Assembly (NCBI GenBank): GCA_011389995.1
Contig: JAABTG010000011.1
Location: 1-64,000, forward strand
From: Thiotrichales bacterium
GTDB taxonomy: Bacteria; Pseudomonadota; Gammaproteobacteria; JAABTG01
Length of the DNA stretch: 64,000 nucleotides
Direction of reading: 5' to 3'
Made by a program: the position numbers and the translations under genes. Positions within the stretch are counted from its first letter, which is position 1, and the number at the start of each line of letters is the position of its first letter. This document shows positions 48,682 to 57,440 of this stretch, piece after piece. The notes under the pieces were generated by a model that ran no database searches, was not told where the DNA came from, and saw nothing but the letters and a program-made list of their open reading frames with translations.

Positions 48682-50094
48682 CTATTTCGGCAGGGTAAAG
48701 AAGAACGTGGCCCCCTCGCCCTCGCGGGCCTGGGCCCACATGCGTCCGCCGTACTGCTCGACGATCTTCCTGCTCACCGCGAGACCGATCCCCGTACCGG
48801 GGTATTCCTCGCTGGTATGCAGCCTCTGGAACATCCCGAAGATACGTTCCTGGAATCGACCGTCGAACCCGATGCCATTGTCCCTGACCATGAACAGCCA
48901 CTCGTCGCCCTTGTCCTCGGCGCGCACGGTGACGGTCAGGGGGACATCACCCCTGAACTTTAACGCGTTTCCAATGACATTTGTAAGGAGTTGCTGGATC
49001 TGGAACCGATCCACCCGCACCACCGGCAGGGGATGGCGATCCAGGGTGACGCCGCTGGCCGTCACCTGGGGCTTCAGGTTGTCCAGCACCTGGTCCAGGA
49101 TGTCGTCCACCGAGATGGGCTGGAGGTTGCGCTGGCCGCTGCGCAGGCGCGAGTAGGTGAGCACGCCGTCGATCATGGACTGCATGCGTTCCGTGCTTTC
49201 CACGAGGTGACCGAGGAACTTGTCGCCGCCGTCCCGCAACTGGTCCTGGTAGCGGTCGGACAACAGGCGCGCGTTACGCAGGATGAGCTGCAGGGGCTCC
49301 TGGAGGTCGTGGGATACGGCGTAGGCGAGTTGTTCCAGCTCCGCATTCGTTTGCTCGAGGTGGTTGTCGGTCGCCGCGCCGGTCGCCGGAGCCGGCTCCA
49401 CCATGCCGTCGTAGCCACCGTCGGGACGGCGGCTGAGGCGCAGTATATAGGCCTCTTCGTGGCCTTCCAGCGGCGCCATGGCCCGTTCGAAACGGGTGAG
49501 TTCACCCCGTTGCAGCAGCTGCCATTCGTCCGTCCCGGCGAGGTCATGGAACACCGCGATCAGGGGCACGCCCGGCCGCGCCGTGCGGTGGCCGTCGAGC
49601 AGTTCCCGGGCCCGCGCGTTCATCCCCTCGATGGCTCCATCCGCCGACAGGGCGAGGAGACCCACCGGCAGTTTATCCAGGGCCGCCCAGGCCGGAGATG
49701 CGCCTTCCTCGTGACGCCTCTGTTCCAGGCTGCGGCAGACCGCGCCGGCCATGTCCAGAAAGCCGCCGGTGGTCTTCTCCACACAGGCGGCCAGCCGCAA
49801 CTCCACCGCAGTCTCGGCCAGCCCCGGCGGCAGGCTGCTCGCCAGCAGGAACAGGGGCAACTCCGGGAAACGCCCCCGCAACTGGCGCAACACCGCCATA
49901 CCCTCGCCCCAGTCGAGATGGTGCTCGCACACCACCGCCTGGAAGTCTGCCGCCGCCAGATGCTCCGCGTACTCCAGGGCACCCGGCACCCGCACCACAT
50001 CGAGCCCCTCGCAGCGCGCCTGCAGGGCCAGTCCGGCGATGACGCCGTCGGCCTCGCAGCTGTCGATGATCAAGACTCGGGAGGCGGTGGTCAT
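48682..50094 (-). CDS. Sensor histidine kinase with a degenerate receiver domain
   Basis: This 470-residue protein has an N-terminal receiver-like domain (VLIIDSCEADG ... VEKTTGG), then a PAS-like segment, a HisKA dimerisation helix with AVSHDLQEPLQLIL as phosphorylation site, and an HATPase domain (NVIGNALKF, RDNGIGFDGRFQERIF, GTGIGLAVSRKI). In the receiver, the position of the phospho-aspartate reads VVCEHHL, so Asp is replaced by Glu. There is no membrane helix. It is directly upstream of the REC-GGDEF-EAL gene. The ATG at 50094 is inferred from domain start. Confidence 0.88.
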   Translation of the reverse strand: MTTASRVLIIDSCEADGVIAGLALQARCEGLDVVRVPGALEYAEHLAAADFQAVVCEHHLDWGEGMAVLRQLRGRFPELPLFLLASSLPPGLAETAVELRLAACVEKTTGGFLDMAGAVCRSLEQRRHEEGASPAWAALDKLPVGLLALSADGAIEGMNARARELLDGHRTARPGVPLIAVFHDLAGTDEWQLLQRGELTRFERAMAPLEGHEEAYILRLSRRPDGGYDGMVEPAPATGAATDNHLEQTNAELEQLAYAVSHDLQEPLQLILRNARLLSDRYQDQLRDGGDKFLGHLVESTERMQSMIDGVLTYSRLRSGQRNLQPISVDDILDQVLDNLKPQVTASGVTLDRHPLPVVRVDRFQIQQLLTNVIGNALKFRGDVPLTVTVRAEDKGDEWLFMVRDNGIGFDGRFQERIFGMFQRLHTSEEYPGTGIGLAVSRKIVEQYGGRMWAQAREGEGATFFFTLPK

Positions 50095-50656
50095 GGAAGT
50101 TCGGGAGCCGCTGGCAATGACTTTGTCCTGGTTGGGTTTACCCTCGAAGCGCGCCATATGGCACGCCAGAGGACGGGTGGCATCCCGGATTCTGCTCGGC
50201 CGACGGGCCATGGCAAGCGGCGGGCCGCCCCCGAGGCGATGGTCCGGAATTTCCCTGGTGGACGGCCCTCGGGATTTCATCTGAAGCAATTATCGCGCCA
50301 TCTCCATCCGGGGCGAGAATCCCTTGTGCCACGGGCCCTTGGCCGGGTTTGTCCACCATCGATTCGCCGCCCATGTAAACAGAGCCGACAGGGGAGACGA
50401 TGGAGGACGGCGCCCGCCCCGAAGGGCCCCTTCGTCCGCGCGTTGCGTATCACAGTTCCTGCCTGGGGGGTCGCTCGCAGGAACGGATTTCCCATCCATG
50501 GCGGATAAGGTAGGTTAAAAGTGTAAAGTATTCTGACATGATGGGTGTCGACGCGTGGGCCATGGCGCGGCCACATCCACATTGGATACCATGACCTGAC
50601 AGGACATCGGCGGCGACCCTCAACGGGCCCGCACCTTCCGCGAATCCATAACGACC
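50095..50656. other. Intergenic region between two divergent transcription units
   Basis: No gene or clear repeat is seen. An AT-rich stretch (AAAAGTGTAAAGTATTCTGA, about 50517) could serve the plus-strand gene, but I cannot assign a promoter with confidence. Confidence 0.5.
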
Positions 50657-51016
50657 ATGCTACTGAAACTGTTCTACGTCGCCCTCATCATCGGCGGCAT
50701 CCTGCTGGTGGCACGCAGCCGGCTGGCGCAGCGCGGTGCCCCCCGGCAGGCCCGGGGCGAGGCCCCCCGGGGGGTCAATCCGCGCTGGGTCGCCTACGGC
50801 ATCACCGCGGTCATCGTGGCCACGTCGGTGGGGATCACGGCACACCAGTGGCTGTCCGCCGGGGACATGGTGTCGGTACGGGTGGTGAACGGCAATACGG
50901 GCCAGACCACCGTCTACTCCGCCTACGCCCATGACGTGGAAGAACGATCTTTCCGCACCGCCGACGGCACCGTGGTGCGGCTGGCCGACATGGAGCGCAT
51001 GGAGGTGGTGGAATGA
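50657..51016 (+). CDS. Small hypothetical protein with two membrane helices
   Basis: This 119-residue protein has an N-terminal helix (LLKLFYVALIIGGILLVA), a short basic linker, a second helix (YGITAVIVATSVGITAHQWL), and a C-terminal soluble beta-rich region of about 50 residues (VSVRVVNGNTGQTTVYSA). It probably sits in the inner membrane with the C-terminus in the cytoplasm. I do not recognise a family. Confidence 0.7.
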   Translation: MLLKLFYVALIIGGILLVARSRLAQRGAPRQARGEAPRGVNPRWVAYGITAVIVATSVGITAHQWLSAGDMVSVRVVNGNTGQTTVYSAYAHDVEERSFRTADGTVVRLADMERMEVVE

Positions 51017-51046
51017 GCCGCCGCTGTGCCGCGACGGGTCACATCC

Positions 51047-51745
51047 TCAGGAGCTGGGCGCGGCAGGCCTCCTGAACACCAGTTCCGTGCGCAGACGGCC
51101 TTCGAACCAGGTGTCATAGGCTACACCGCATTCCTGGCGCTCCAGGGTGAACCCGGGCTGGCCCTCGGGGGAGGACGCCACGAGTTCCAGCATCCCGCAG
51201 GGGTATGTCACCTTCATCTCCACCCGCATGGGGTAATAGCCATCGAGAAAGCGGCGCATGTAGGGGCCGTTGCGCAATACATAGGCGCCGTCACCCTCTT
51301 CCCCGAGGGCCTGGCTCCGCGCCGACAGGCACAAACGCGCATGCCGGCCCACATCGTCGAGTTGAATACTGGGGCCCTCGACCCGGGCGCTGCCGATATT
51401 GTGAGTGCTCACTATTTCCAGATTTTTAATGCCGCCGGCGCGGAACAGGATCTCCAGGCGGGGAACGGCATCCAGGTTGGCGTGGCACTGCTGGAGGTCC
51501 ACCCAACCATGCTCCAGGCTCGCGGTATCGATGGCCACACGGTTCTCGTGATGGTGTACCTTCTTGGCGGGCGGCTCTCCGAGGAAATGCAGTTCACCCT
51601 CGTTGACCTCCTTGATGCGGGCCTCGAAGTCCTCGAAGAACCAGTCATCCTCCGACGCCCGGGACGCGCCGGTGTAAACTCCCAGGATCAGGGCCAGGGC
51701 GGCCGCCATGATAGCGGCGCGCGAGTTTGCAAACATATCGATCAT
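51047..51745 (-). CDS. Exported hypothetical protein
   Basis: This protein of about 232 residues has a signal-like helix (AAIMAAALALILGVYTGASRAS) followed by a beta-rich region. Two cysteine pairs are suggested (LQQCHANLD, ARLCLSA, TYPCGMLE, RQECGVAYD), so disulfides in the periplasm are possible. I do not recognise a family. The ATG at 51745 has GGGGG about 7 nt upstream; the region before it overlaps the divergent yrfG start. Confidence 0.72.
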   Translation of the reverse strand: MIDMFANSRAAIMAAALALILGVYTGASRASEDDWFFEDFEARIKEVNEGELHFLGEPPAKKVHHHENRVAIDTASLEHGWVDLQQCHANLDAVPRLEILFRAGGIKNLEIVSTHNIGSARVEGPSIQLDDVGRHARLCLSARSQALGEEGDGAYVLRNGPYMRRFLDGYYPMRVEMKVTYPCGMLELVASSPEGQPGFTLERQECGVAYDTWFEGRLRTELVFRRPAAPSS

Positions 51746-51770
51746 CGAATCCCCCAGTCTGACGTAAGCC

Positions 51771-52448
51771 ATGAATGAAACCCCCGAAAAGGTCCGCTGG
51801 CAGGATGTGGAGACCGTCCTGCTGGATATGGACGGAACTTTATTGGACCTGCATTTCGATAACCAGTTCTGGCTCCACCACATGCCCCTGCGCTATGCCG
51901 AGATCAAGGGAATTCCCCCGGATGAGGCCAAGGCATACCTGTACCGACGCTACAAGGCCGTGGAAGGCACCATGGACTGGTACTGCCTGGATTACTGGAC
52001 CCGTGAACTCTACATGGACGTGGCCCTGCTCAAGGAGGAGGTGGAGCATCTCATCGCCGTGCATCCCCACGTGACGGAGTTCCTCGATGCCCTGGGGGCC
52101 TCGGGCCGGCGCATCGTGCTGGTGACCAATGCCCATGGCAAGAGCCTGCGCCTCAAGATGGACAAGACCCGTCTCGAAGGGCGGCTGGACCGCGTCGTCT
52201 GTTCCCACGATCTGGGGCTGCCCAAGGAGGACCGGCGCTTCTGGGCCCGCCTCATGGAGCTGGAACCCTTCACGCGGGAGAGCACTCTGCTGGTGGACGA
52301 CAGCCTGGCGGTGTTGCGCTCCGCCGCCGCCTACGGCATCCATCAACTCCTCGCCGTCTATCGACCCGACAGCCAGGCCCCGGTGCGCGACATCGATGAA
52401 TTTCCCGCCATCCACTCCTTCCGGGAGATCATGCCCCCCAACGCTTGA
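51771..52448 (+). CDS. yrfG: HAD-family GMP/IMP nucleotidase YrfG
   Basis: This 225-residue HAD hydrolase has motif I as LLDMDGTLLDLHFDNQFW, motif II as VLVTNAHG, and motif IV as LLVDDSLAVLRSA. The sequence pattern agrees with E. coli YrfG, which dephosphorylates GMP and IMP. It is divergent from the exported protein gene and overlaps ykgJ at the 3' ends by 20 nt. Confidence 0.9.
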   Translation: MNETPEKVRWQDVETVLLDMDGTLLDLHFDNQFWLHHMPLRYAEIKGIPPDEAKAYLYRRYKAVEGTMDWYCLDYWTRELYMDVALLKEEVEHLIAVHPHVTEFLDALGASGRRIVLVTNAHGKSLRLKMDKTRLEGRLDRVVCSHDLGLPKEDRRFWARLMELEPFTRESTLLVDDSLAVLRSAAAYGIHQLLAVYRPDSQAPVRDIDEFPAIHSFREIMPPNA

Positions 52449-52830
52449 AGCGCTTGCGGCAATAGGCGAGCAGGGAGGCATGGTCGTTGAAGTAGAGCTC
52501 GAACCCCTCCTCCGCCGGTGCATCGAACTCGCAGAAGTCGTTGCTGTACTCGCGACACACCTGGGGCCGCTGGTCGTAGATGCCGCAGCCGCCATCGGGC
52601 TGAAGGTGGGTGCAGCGGGTCTCCACGAGCAGGTACCACCCGGCCTTTTCCTTGTAGATTTGCACCCCGGCGTGGGACACCTGCCACAACAGGTGGTCGA
52701 AATCGGACTTGGCCCGCGGCGTATCGATGGCCTGGGTGATGTAGGTACAACACTTGGAATTGGTGCAGCGCTGGCACTTGGAGGCGGCGTAGTCCTCGCC
52801 CATCTCCACCCTGATGTCTTCTAAGGTCAT
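52429..52830 (-). CDS. YkgJ-family cysteine-cluster protein
   Basis: This 133-residue protein contains the YkgJ cysteine motif: KCQRCTNSKCC near the N-terminus and CTHLQPDGGCGIYDQRPQVCREYSNDFCE in the middle. The cysteines are likely to bind zinc or an Fe-S cluster; the role is unknown. The start overlaps the trmB stop by 4 nt (ATGA), so it is translated with trmB. Confidence 0.85.
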   Translation of the reverse strand: MTLEDIRVEMGEDYAASKCQRCTNSKCCTYITQAIDTPRAKSDFDHLLWQVSHAGVQIYKEKAGWYLLVETRCTHLQPDGGCGIYDQRPQVCREYSNDFCEFDAPAEEGFELYFNDHASLLAYCRKRFKRWGA

Positions 52831-53567
52831 GGCATCTCTCCCCCATAGGCGTCCCCGGTCGCCGCCTCGTGGCGTTCCAGCAACAGGTCCCAGACGTCAT
52901 GACCCAGGGCCTCGCCCCGCCGTTGGAAGCGGGTCGCGGGACGCTCCGTGGGCGCGCGAAAATAGGCCCCCTCCCCGGCGAGATTGCGAAGGCCCGGCGC
53001 GGCCGACACGACATCCAGCATGTGCTCCGCATACTCCTGCCAGTCGGTGGCCAGGTGGAGGATACCCCGAGGCGCCAATTTACGCGCCATGAGGGCTACC
53101 GTCGCCGGCTGTACGAGACGCCGTTTGTGGTGACGCTTCTTCGGCCAGGGATCGGGAAACCAGACATTGATCCCGGCCAGGGAGCCGTCCGCCACCGCCT
53201 GTTCCAATATTTCAACGGCGTCGTCACGGAATACCCTCACGTTGTCGATATCCGCCGCCGCCAGGCCGGCCAACAACCGTCCTATGCCCGGTGGATGCAC
53301 CTCCACACCCACGTAATTGCGCTCGGGATGGGCCACCGCAAGCTCAAGCAAAGCCTCGCCGTTGCCGAAACCTATCTCGAGGTGCAGAGGACCCGGGCGT
53401 CCGAAGTGACGAAGGGGATCCACGGGTTCATCCGCCTCGAGGCCGAAACGGCCCCACAGGGCATCGATGGCCCGGCGCTGGGCGGGAGTGAGGCGCCCGC
53501 CACGGACCACGAAGCTCCTGACGGTGCGCGACGGCCCGGTGGCCGTCAGAGAAACGGGATCTGACAT
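52827..53567 (-). CDS. trmB: tRNA (guanine-N7-)-methyltransferase
   Basis: This 246-residue SAM-dependent enzyme makes m7G46 in tRNA. It has the SAM motif LHLEIGFGNGEALLELA, GVEVHPPGIGRLL, the catalytic NVWFPDPWPKKRHHKRRL and LATDWQEYAE. It is the first gene of the trmB-ykgJ pair. In many Gammaproteobacteria trmB lies near thiG/thiS; here the two are separated by a response regulator and a metallo-hydrolase gene. Confidence 0.96.
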   Translation of the reverse strand: MSDPVSLTATGPSRTVRSFVVRGGRLTPAQRRAIDALWGRFGLEADEPVDPLRHFGRPGPLHLEIGFGNGEALLELAVAHPERNYVGVEVHPPGIGRLLAGLAAADIDNVRVFRDDAVEILEQAVADGSLAGINVWFPDPWPKKRHHKRRLVQPATVALMARKLAPRGILHLATDWQEYAEHMLDVVSAAPGLRNLAGEGAYFRAPTERPATRFQRRGEALGHDVWDLLLERHEAATGDAYGGEMP

Positions 53568-53717
53568 GGTGGCAGGGATATGGGGGTCCGATTAGCTATA
53601 AAGCATCTAAGATAGTTCCCGAAACTAACTGAATATCCTGACAAAGCTTTACTTTCCATGCAAAATAGCTTAACTAATCACAATCTTGGCGGGCTACCCG
53701 GCGTTATACTTCAAAAA

Positions 53718-54125
53718 ATGTCGAAAGTGATTCCAACCGTGGTCGTTGTGGATGACAGTCCCACCGCCGCTTCGTTCTATCAGATGAGCGCCGCCGATCT
53801 CGCGGTGGAGCTCCGCGCCTTCCATGGTGCCCACGAGGCCACTGCTCACCTGGAGAACAACCAGCCCGACCTGCTGTTCCTGGATATCGTCATGCCGGAC
53901 AAGGACGGCATCACTCTGTTGAAGGAACTGCGCTCGCTGCCCATTCACGGTGATACGCCCGTCATCATGGTGACCTCAAAGGACTATGACCAGGACCGGG
54001 CCGTGGCCCGTGACCTCGGGGTTCTGGAATTTCTGCTCAAGCCCCTGCGTCTCCGCGAGATCCGCGATCTGATCCAGAAATACACCGGGGCCGAGGAGAA
54101 ATCCGATTCCAACGCCATCCAGTAA
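53718..54125 (+). CDS. Single-domain response regulator
   Basis: This protein of about 135 residues is a stand-alone receiver. Key residues are VVVVDDSPTAA (acidic pocket), LLFLDIVMPDKDG (phospho-acceptor Asp), MVTSKD (Thr/Ser) and LLKPLR (Lys). Without an output domain, it should act through a partner. I use the ATG at 53718; an in-frame ATG at 53658 would add 20 residues. Followed by a metallo-hydrolase gene after about 120 nt. Confidence 0.85.
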   Translation: MSKVIPTVVVVDDSPTAASFYQMSAADLAVELRAFHGAHEATAHLENNQPDLLFLDIVMPDKDGITLLKELRSLPIHGDTPVIMVTSKDYDQDRAVARDLGVLEFLLKPLRLREIRDLIQKYTGAEEKSDSNAIQ

Positions 54126-54243
54126 CCCGTCCCCCAGGAATCGTCCCATTCTCACTTGCTCGCGCCGCGCGCCCGCCACCACCGCCCGGCTCGAGACCCG
54201 GGCCGGGCAATCCCTTGACCATAGCCCCGGGACAGGCGCCTAG

Positions 54244-55167
54244 ATGGCCGACAATTACGTCCGTTTCTGGGGCGTGAGGGGGTCCTATCCAACCCCCTTC
54301 TCCACCCACCTGCGCTATGGCGGCAATACCACCTGCCTGGAGATCCGGGCCGGTAATCACCTGGCCATCATCGACGGCGGCAGCGGCATCATTCCCCTCG
54401 GGGACCTGCTGATGCGCCAGCAGGATATCACCGAGTTCCTGCTGTTGTTCACCCATTACCATTGGGACCACATCTCTGGCATGCCGTTTTTCGTACCCGC
54501 CTTCGTGCCCAGGTTTTCCATCCGCATCACCGGGCCCGGCAACAGCCCGGAAGAGGTCAAACATATCCTGGGCCAACAGATGAAGGCCCCCTATTTCCCG
54601 GTGGAGACGGAGACCTGGCTGGCGAACGTGCAGTACATGGACACCCGCATCGACTGCCTGGAGCACGGGCCCATCAAGCTGCAGCGCTTCGTGGTCCATC
54701 ACCCCGGCACCACCTACGGCTACCGCATCACCGTCAACGACAAGCATGTAGTGTTCGTGCCCGATCAGGAACTGCTGTTCATCGACCAGCCCATCAACCA
54801 GCGCCTGGTGGACGCCGAACTCGGAGCGGACGAGAAACGGCTGCTGGAGCAGATGAAGGAAGAGGAAAAATGGAGCCTGCTGAAACCCATGATGGATGCC
54901 CACGCCCTGATCCACGATGCCCAGTACACGCCCGAGGACTACGCCAGCAAGCGCGGCTGGGGCCATTCCTGCTACGTGGACACGGTGAACTGCGCCATCG
55001 ATGCCGGTGCCCGCTCCCTCTACCTGTTCCACCACGACCCGAGTTACCCCGACCACAAGCTGGACACCCTCCACCGCCACGCCCGGGAAATCATCAGCGC
55101 CCGTGGCGCCGATGTGGCCTGTCATCTGGCCGAGGAAGGGCTGATCATCGATTTCGACACCCTGTGA
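54244..55167 (+). CDS. Metallo-beta-lactamase-fold hydrolase
   Basis: This 307-residue protein has an N-terminal RFWGVRGSYPTPFS typical of the MBL group related to cyclic phosphodiesterases. The metal motif HYHWDH (residues 71-76) follows, then VVHHPG and HHDPSYPDHKL near the end. It is expected to hydrolyse a phosphodiester; the substrate is unknown. Its position behind a single-domain response regulator suggests joint use in signalling, but no shared motif shows this. Confidence 0.82.
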   Translation: MADNYVRFWGVRGSYPTPFSTHLRYGGNTTCLEIRAGNHLAIIDGGSGIIPLGDLLMRQQDITEFLLLFTHYHWDHISGMPFFVPAFVPRFSIRITGPGNSPEEVKHILGQQMKAPYFPVETETWLANVQYMDTRIDCLEHGPIKLQRFVVHHPGTTYGYRITVNDKHVVFVPDQELLFIDQPINQRLVDAELGADEKRLLEQMKEEEKWSLLKPMMDAHALIHDAQYTPEDYASKRGWGHSCYVDTVNCAIDAGARSLYLFHHDPSYPDHKLDTLHRHAREIISARGADVACHLAEEGLIIDFDTL

Positions 55168-55230
55168 CCCACTGCCCGGGATTCCGCGCCGCCTCTCGTC
55201 CACGAGGCCCGTCCTGAACCGGCCCCCCTC

Positions 55231-56031
55231 TCAGAAGAACGTCCCGTCCACGGGCGACGAGGCGTTGGCGTAGCGTCTGCGCGGCATCCGCCCGGCCCGG
55301 AAGGCCTCGCGTCCCGCCGCGATGGCCTTGGCCATGGCCGAGGCCATGAGCACCGGGTCCCGGGCCGCCGCGATGGCGGTATTCATCAATACCCCATCGC
55401 AACCCAGCTCCATGGCCACCGCCGCATCCGATGCCGTGCCCACTCCGGCATCCACGAGGATGGGCACCCCGGCATTCTCCACGATCTCCAGGATGTTATA
55501 GGGATTGCGCACGCCGAGCCCCGAACCGATGGGCGCCGCCAGGGGCATCACCGCTACACAGCCCAGTTCCTCGAACCGCTTGGCGATGATGGGATCGTCG
55601 TTGGTGTAGACCATGACCTTGAAGCCATCCGCCACCAGGGTCTCGGCCGCCTCCAGGGTGGCGATGATGTCCGGGAACAGGGTCTTCTCGTCCCCCAGCA
55701 CCTCCAGCTTCACCAGGTCGTGGCCATCCAGCAGTTCACGGGCCAGGCGGCAGGTGCGCACCGCGGTGGCGGCGTCGTAGCAGCCCGCGGTATTGGGCAG
55801 CAGGGTGTAGCGATCCGGCCCCACGGCATCCAGCAGATTGGGCTCGTCGGGATTCTGGCCGATGTTGGTGCGACGGATGGCCACGGTGACGATCTCGGCG
55901 CCGGACGCCTCCACGGCGCGCCGGGTCTCATCGAGATCCTTATACTTGCCGGTGCCCACGAGGAGCCGTGAACCGTAGGACACGCCGTCGATGATAAGGG
56001 GGTCGCTGATGGTGGGGGGATTGGTTGTCAT
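55231..56031 (-). CDS. thiG: Thiazole synthase ThiG
   Basis: This 266-residue enzyme builds the thiazole phosphate ring from deoxyxylulose 5-phosphate, dehydroglycine and ThiS-thiocarboxylate. It shows [60 protein letters not shown] and [14 protein letters not shown], all typical of ThiG. It follows thiS after about 70 nt in the same operon. Confidence 0.97.
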   Translation of the reverse strand: MTTNPPTISDPLIIDGVSYGSRLLVGTGKYKDLDETRRAVEASGAEIVTVAIRRTNIGQNPDEPNLLDAVGPDRYTLLPNTAGCYDAATAVRTCRLARELLDGHDLVKLEVLGDEKTLFPDIIATLEAAETLVADGFKVMVYTNDDPIIAKRFEELGCVAVMPLAAPIGSGLGVRNPYNILEIVENAGVPILVDAGVGTASDAAVAMELGCDGVLMNTAIAAARDPVLMASAMAKAIAAGREAFRAGRMPRRRYANASSPVDGTFF

Positions 56032-56103
56032 GGTGAAAACGTCCAGAGGGTGCGGTAAAGGGGAGAAAGGGGCGGGCCTCGACGACCGCCCAGGGGACGT
56101 GCC

Positions 56104-56304
56104 TCAGCCGCCGCCGATGGCGTGAACGATCTCCACCCGGTCCCCCTCCTTGAGGGTGTAAAGCCCGTGCTCGGCGCGCGGCACCAGGTTTTCGTTCACC
56201 TCCACGGCGATGCGCCTGTCGGTCAGTTCCAGGGTCTCCACCAGGTCGGCCAGGGTGGTAGCACCCTCGACGGGCCGCTGGTGTCCATTGAGGCTGATGT
56301 TCAT
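56104..56304 (-). CDS. thiS: Sulfur carrier protein ThiS
   Basis: This 66-residue ubiquitin-like protein ends in HAIGGG; the terminal Gly-Gly is adenylated and thiocarboxylated to carry sulfur to ThiG. VNENLVPR and GDRVEIVHAIGGG are characteristic. It is first in the thiS-thiG pair. I find no TPP riboswitch upstream; the region is taken up by hairpin repeats. Confidence 0.95.
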   Translation of the reverse strand: MNISLNGHQRPVEGATTLADLVETLELTDRRIAVEVNENLVPRAEHGLYTLKEGDRVEIVHAIGGG

Positions 56305-56401
56305 ACCCTTAGGCTATGGGCAGCGGCGCGTCTCCGCAAGGGCTATCGCGCGAGTGTTTCGGACTTGCCCTCTCCCACCAAAGGAATAGAATTGGCGTCG
56401 T

Positions 56402-56819
56402 GGTGGGTGAGCCGGGACCGAAGCTCCAGTGGAGCTTCGCAGCCCGGCGAACGCCCGGCCATGGATGGCCGGGCCGGGTGCGCCGACAGGGACGATAGCT
56501 TGCGAGTGCTGAGCCCCGACCGAAGGTCCAGTGGACCTTCGCAGCCCGGCGAACGCGAGGCATGGATGCCGAGCTGGTAGGCGCTACAGGGATGTAACCG
56601 GCACGGCCCAGCCAAGGGCCATCGATTAAACACAATGCGGGTGTAGCTCAATGGCAGAGCAGAAGCTTCCCAAGCTTACGACGTGGGGTGAGCCGGGACC
56701 GAAGCTCCAGTGGAGCTTCGCAGCCCGGCGAACGCGAGGCATGGATGCCGAGCTGGTAGGCGCTACAGGGATGTAAACGGCACGGCCTTGCAATGGGCCG
56801 CCGGATAGATTCAGACATT
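56402..56819. repeat. Three structured hairpin repeats around a duplicated tRNA-Gly
   Basis: Units begin at about 56402, 56505 and 56685. Each has the core GACCGAAGNTCCAGTGGANCTTCGCAGCCCGG in which the inner stem is perfectly paired (GAAGCTCCA/TGGAGCTTC or GAAGGTCCA/TGGACCTTC). A second hairpin, CCCGGCC-ATGGAT-GGCCGGG or GAGGC-ATGGAT-GCCGAG, follows. Units 2 and 3 continue with CTGGTAGGCGCTACAGGGATG and are each followed by tRNA-Gly sequence. The stem changes are compensatory, which suggests selection on DNA or RNA structure. Confidence 0.75.
56637..56683 (+). pseudogene. Truncated tRNA-Gly(CCC) copy
   Basis: These 47 nt are identical to the first 47 nt of the intact tRNA-Gly at 56820, covering acceptor 5' strand, D arm and anticodon arm. 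After ACGACG the sequence switches to TGGGGTGAGCCGGG, the start of the next hairpin repeat. The T arm and acceptor 3' strand are absent, so it cannot fold into a tRNA. It looks like one half of a roughly 180-bp tandem duplication. Confidence 0.85.
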
Positions 56820-56893
56820 GCGGGTGTAGCTCAATGGCAGAGCAGAAGCTTCCCAAGCTTACGACGAGGGTTCGATTCCCTTCACCCGCTCCA
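56820..56893 (+). tRNA. tRNA-Gly, anticodon CCC
   Basis: The 74-nt gene has a 7-bp acceptor stem (GCGGGTG / CACCCGC), D arm GCTC..GAGC, anticodon loop TTCCCAA (anticodon CCC) and T arm GAGGG-TTCGATT-CCCTT. It ends T-CCA with the CCA encoded. The base pair at the outer end of the anticodon stem (27-43) is G-A and does not pair. It resembles E. coli glyU. Confidence 0.92.
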
Positions 56894-57190
56894 CTTTAGG
56901 CTCCCTGACTTCCCTCCTATCTCCCCCCCCCCCCGACCAAGGCCGCTTACGCGCCCTTAACGACGAGGGTTGTCCCGGTCCATCTTCAGGCCCCTGACAC
57001 CCCCAAACCCTCACCCCGAAGGAGGCCCCCCCATGCGCCTGAATCCGTCCGGGCAGAGGCACTGGCGTGGGTGCGGGCGTCGACGGGAGACGAGAACATG
57101 ACCTGGCGGGTCATTCACGCCACTGATTCAGAGCATCATGAAATTTATAAGCTATACAGCCTGTTATGCCCTACAATTCCCTGCTGAACC

Positions 57191-57243
57191 GCAAAGCTCA
57201 GTCGGTTAATTCATAGAGCCATCTGAGCTTTGCACGTCGTCGA
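57191..57243 (+). promoter_or_regulatory. Long-stem hairpin in the leader of a small ORF
   Basis: GCAAAGCTCAG (57191-57201) pairs perfectly with CTGAGCTTTGC (57233-57243) around a 31-nt loop, ending 29 nt before the start of the 53-residue ORF. The rest of 56894-57190 has no gene: its C-run (about 56927) and low complexity carry nothing I can name. Confidence 0.5.
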
Positions 57244-57271
57244 GTAACAACCCTGAGCATAGGTGATTAGT

Positions 57272-57433
57272 ATGAGTGAGCAATCGAAGACCCGGCCGAA
57301 AGTTCCCGAAGGCCGCACCCGATATGTAACGACCCGCCAGAGAGAGCCCAACGAGAAGGGTTTCGTCGGCTATGACACCATCTGGGAGTCGTTTCAGAAA
57401 GAAGCCAAGTATGAGACGCCGAAACGGCCATAA
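57272..57433 (+). CDS. Candidate 53-residue small protein
   Basis: An uninterrupted 54-codon frame starts MSEQSKTRPKVPEGR, contains YVTTRQREPNEKGFVGY in the middle and ends ETPKRP. The ATG is preceded by AGGTGA at 5-10 nt, a good ribosome-binding site. The protein is hydrophilic and charged, with no membrane segment. It sits between a perfect 11-bp hairpin upstream and a perfect 12-bp hairpin downstream. I do not recognise it. It is supported by the start signal and flanking structures, not by homology. Confidence 0.5.
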   Translation: MSEQSKTRPKVPEGRTRYVTTRQREPNEKGFVGYDTIWESFQKEAKYETPKRP

Positions 57434-57440
57434 AGAAATT

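Noticed and set aside
56305-56420. Possible TPP riboswitch upstream of thiS
   Set aside because: No CUGAGA or ACCUGA-type core is visible; the region is the edge of the hairpin repeats.
56305-56856. Minus-strand frames over the tRNA-Gly repeat array
   Set aside because: They translate hairpin DNA; three copies of the same peptide follow from the repeats and overlap a tRNA gene.
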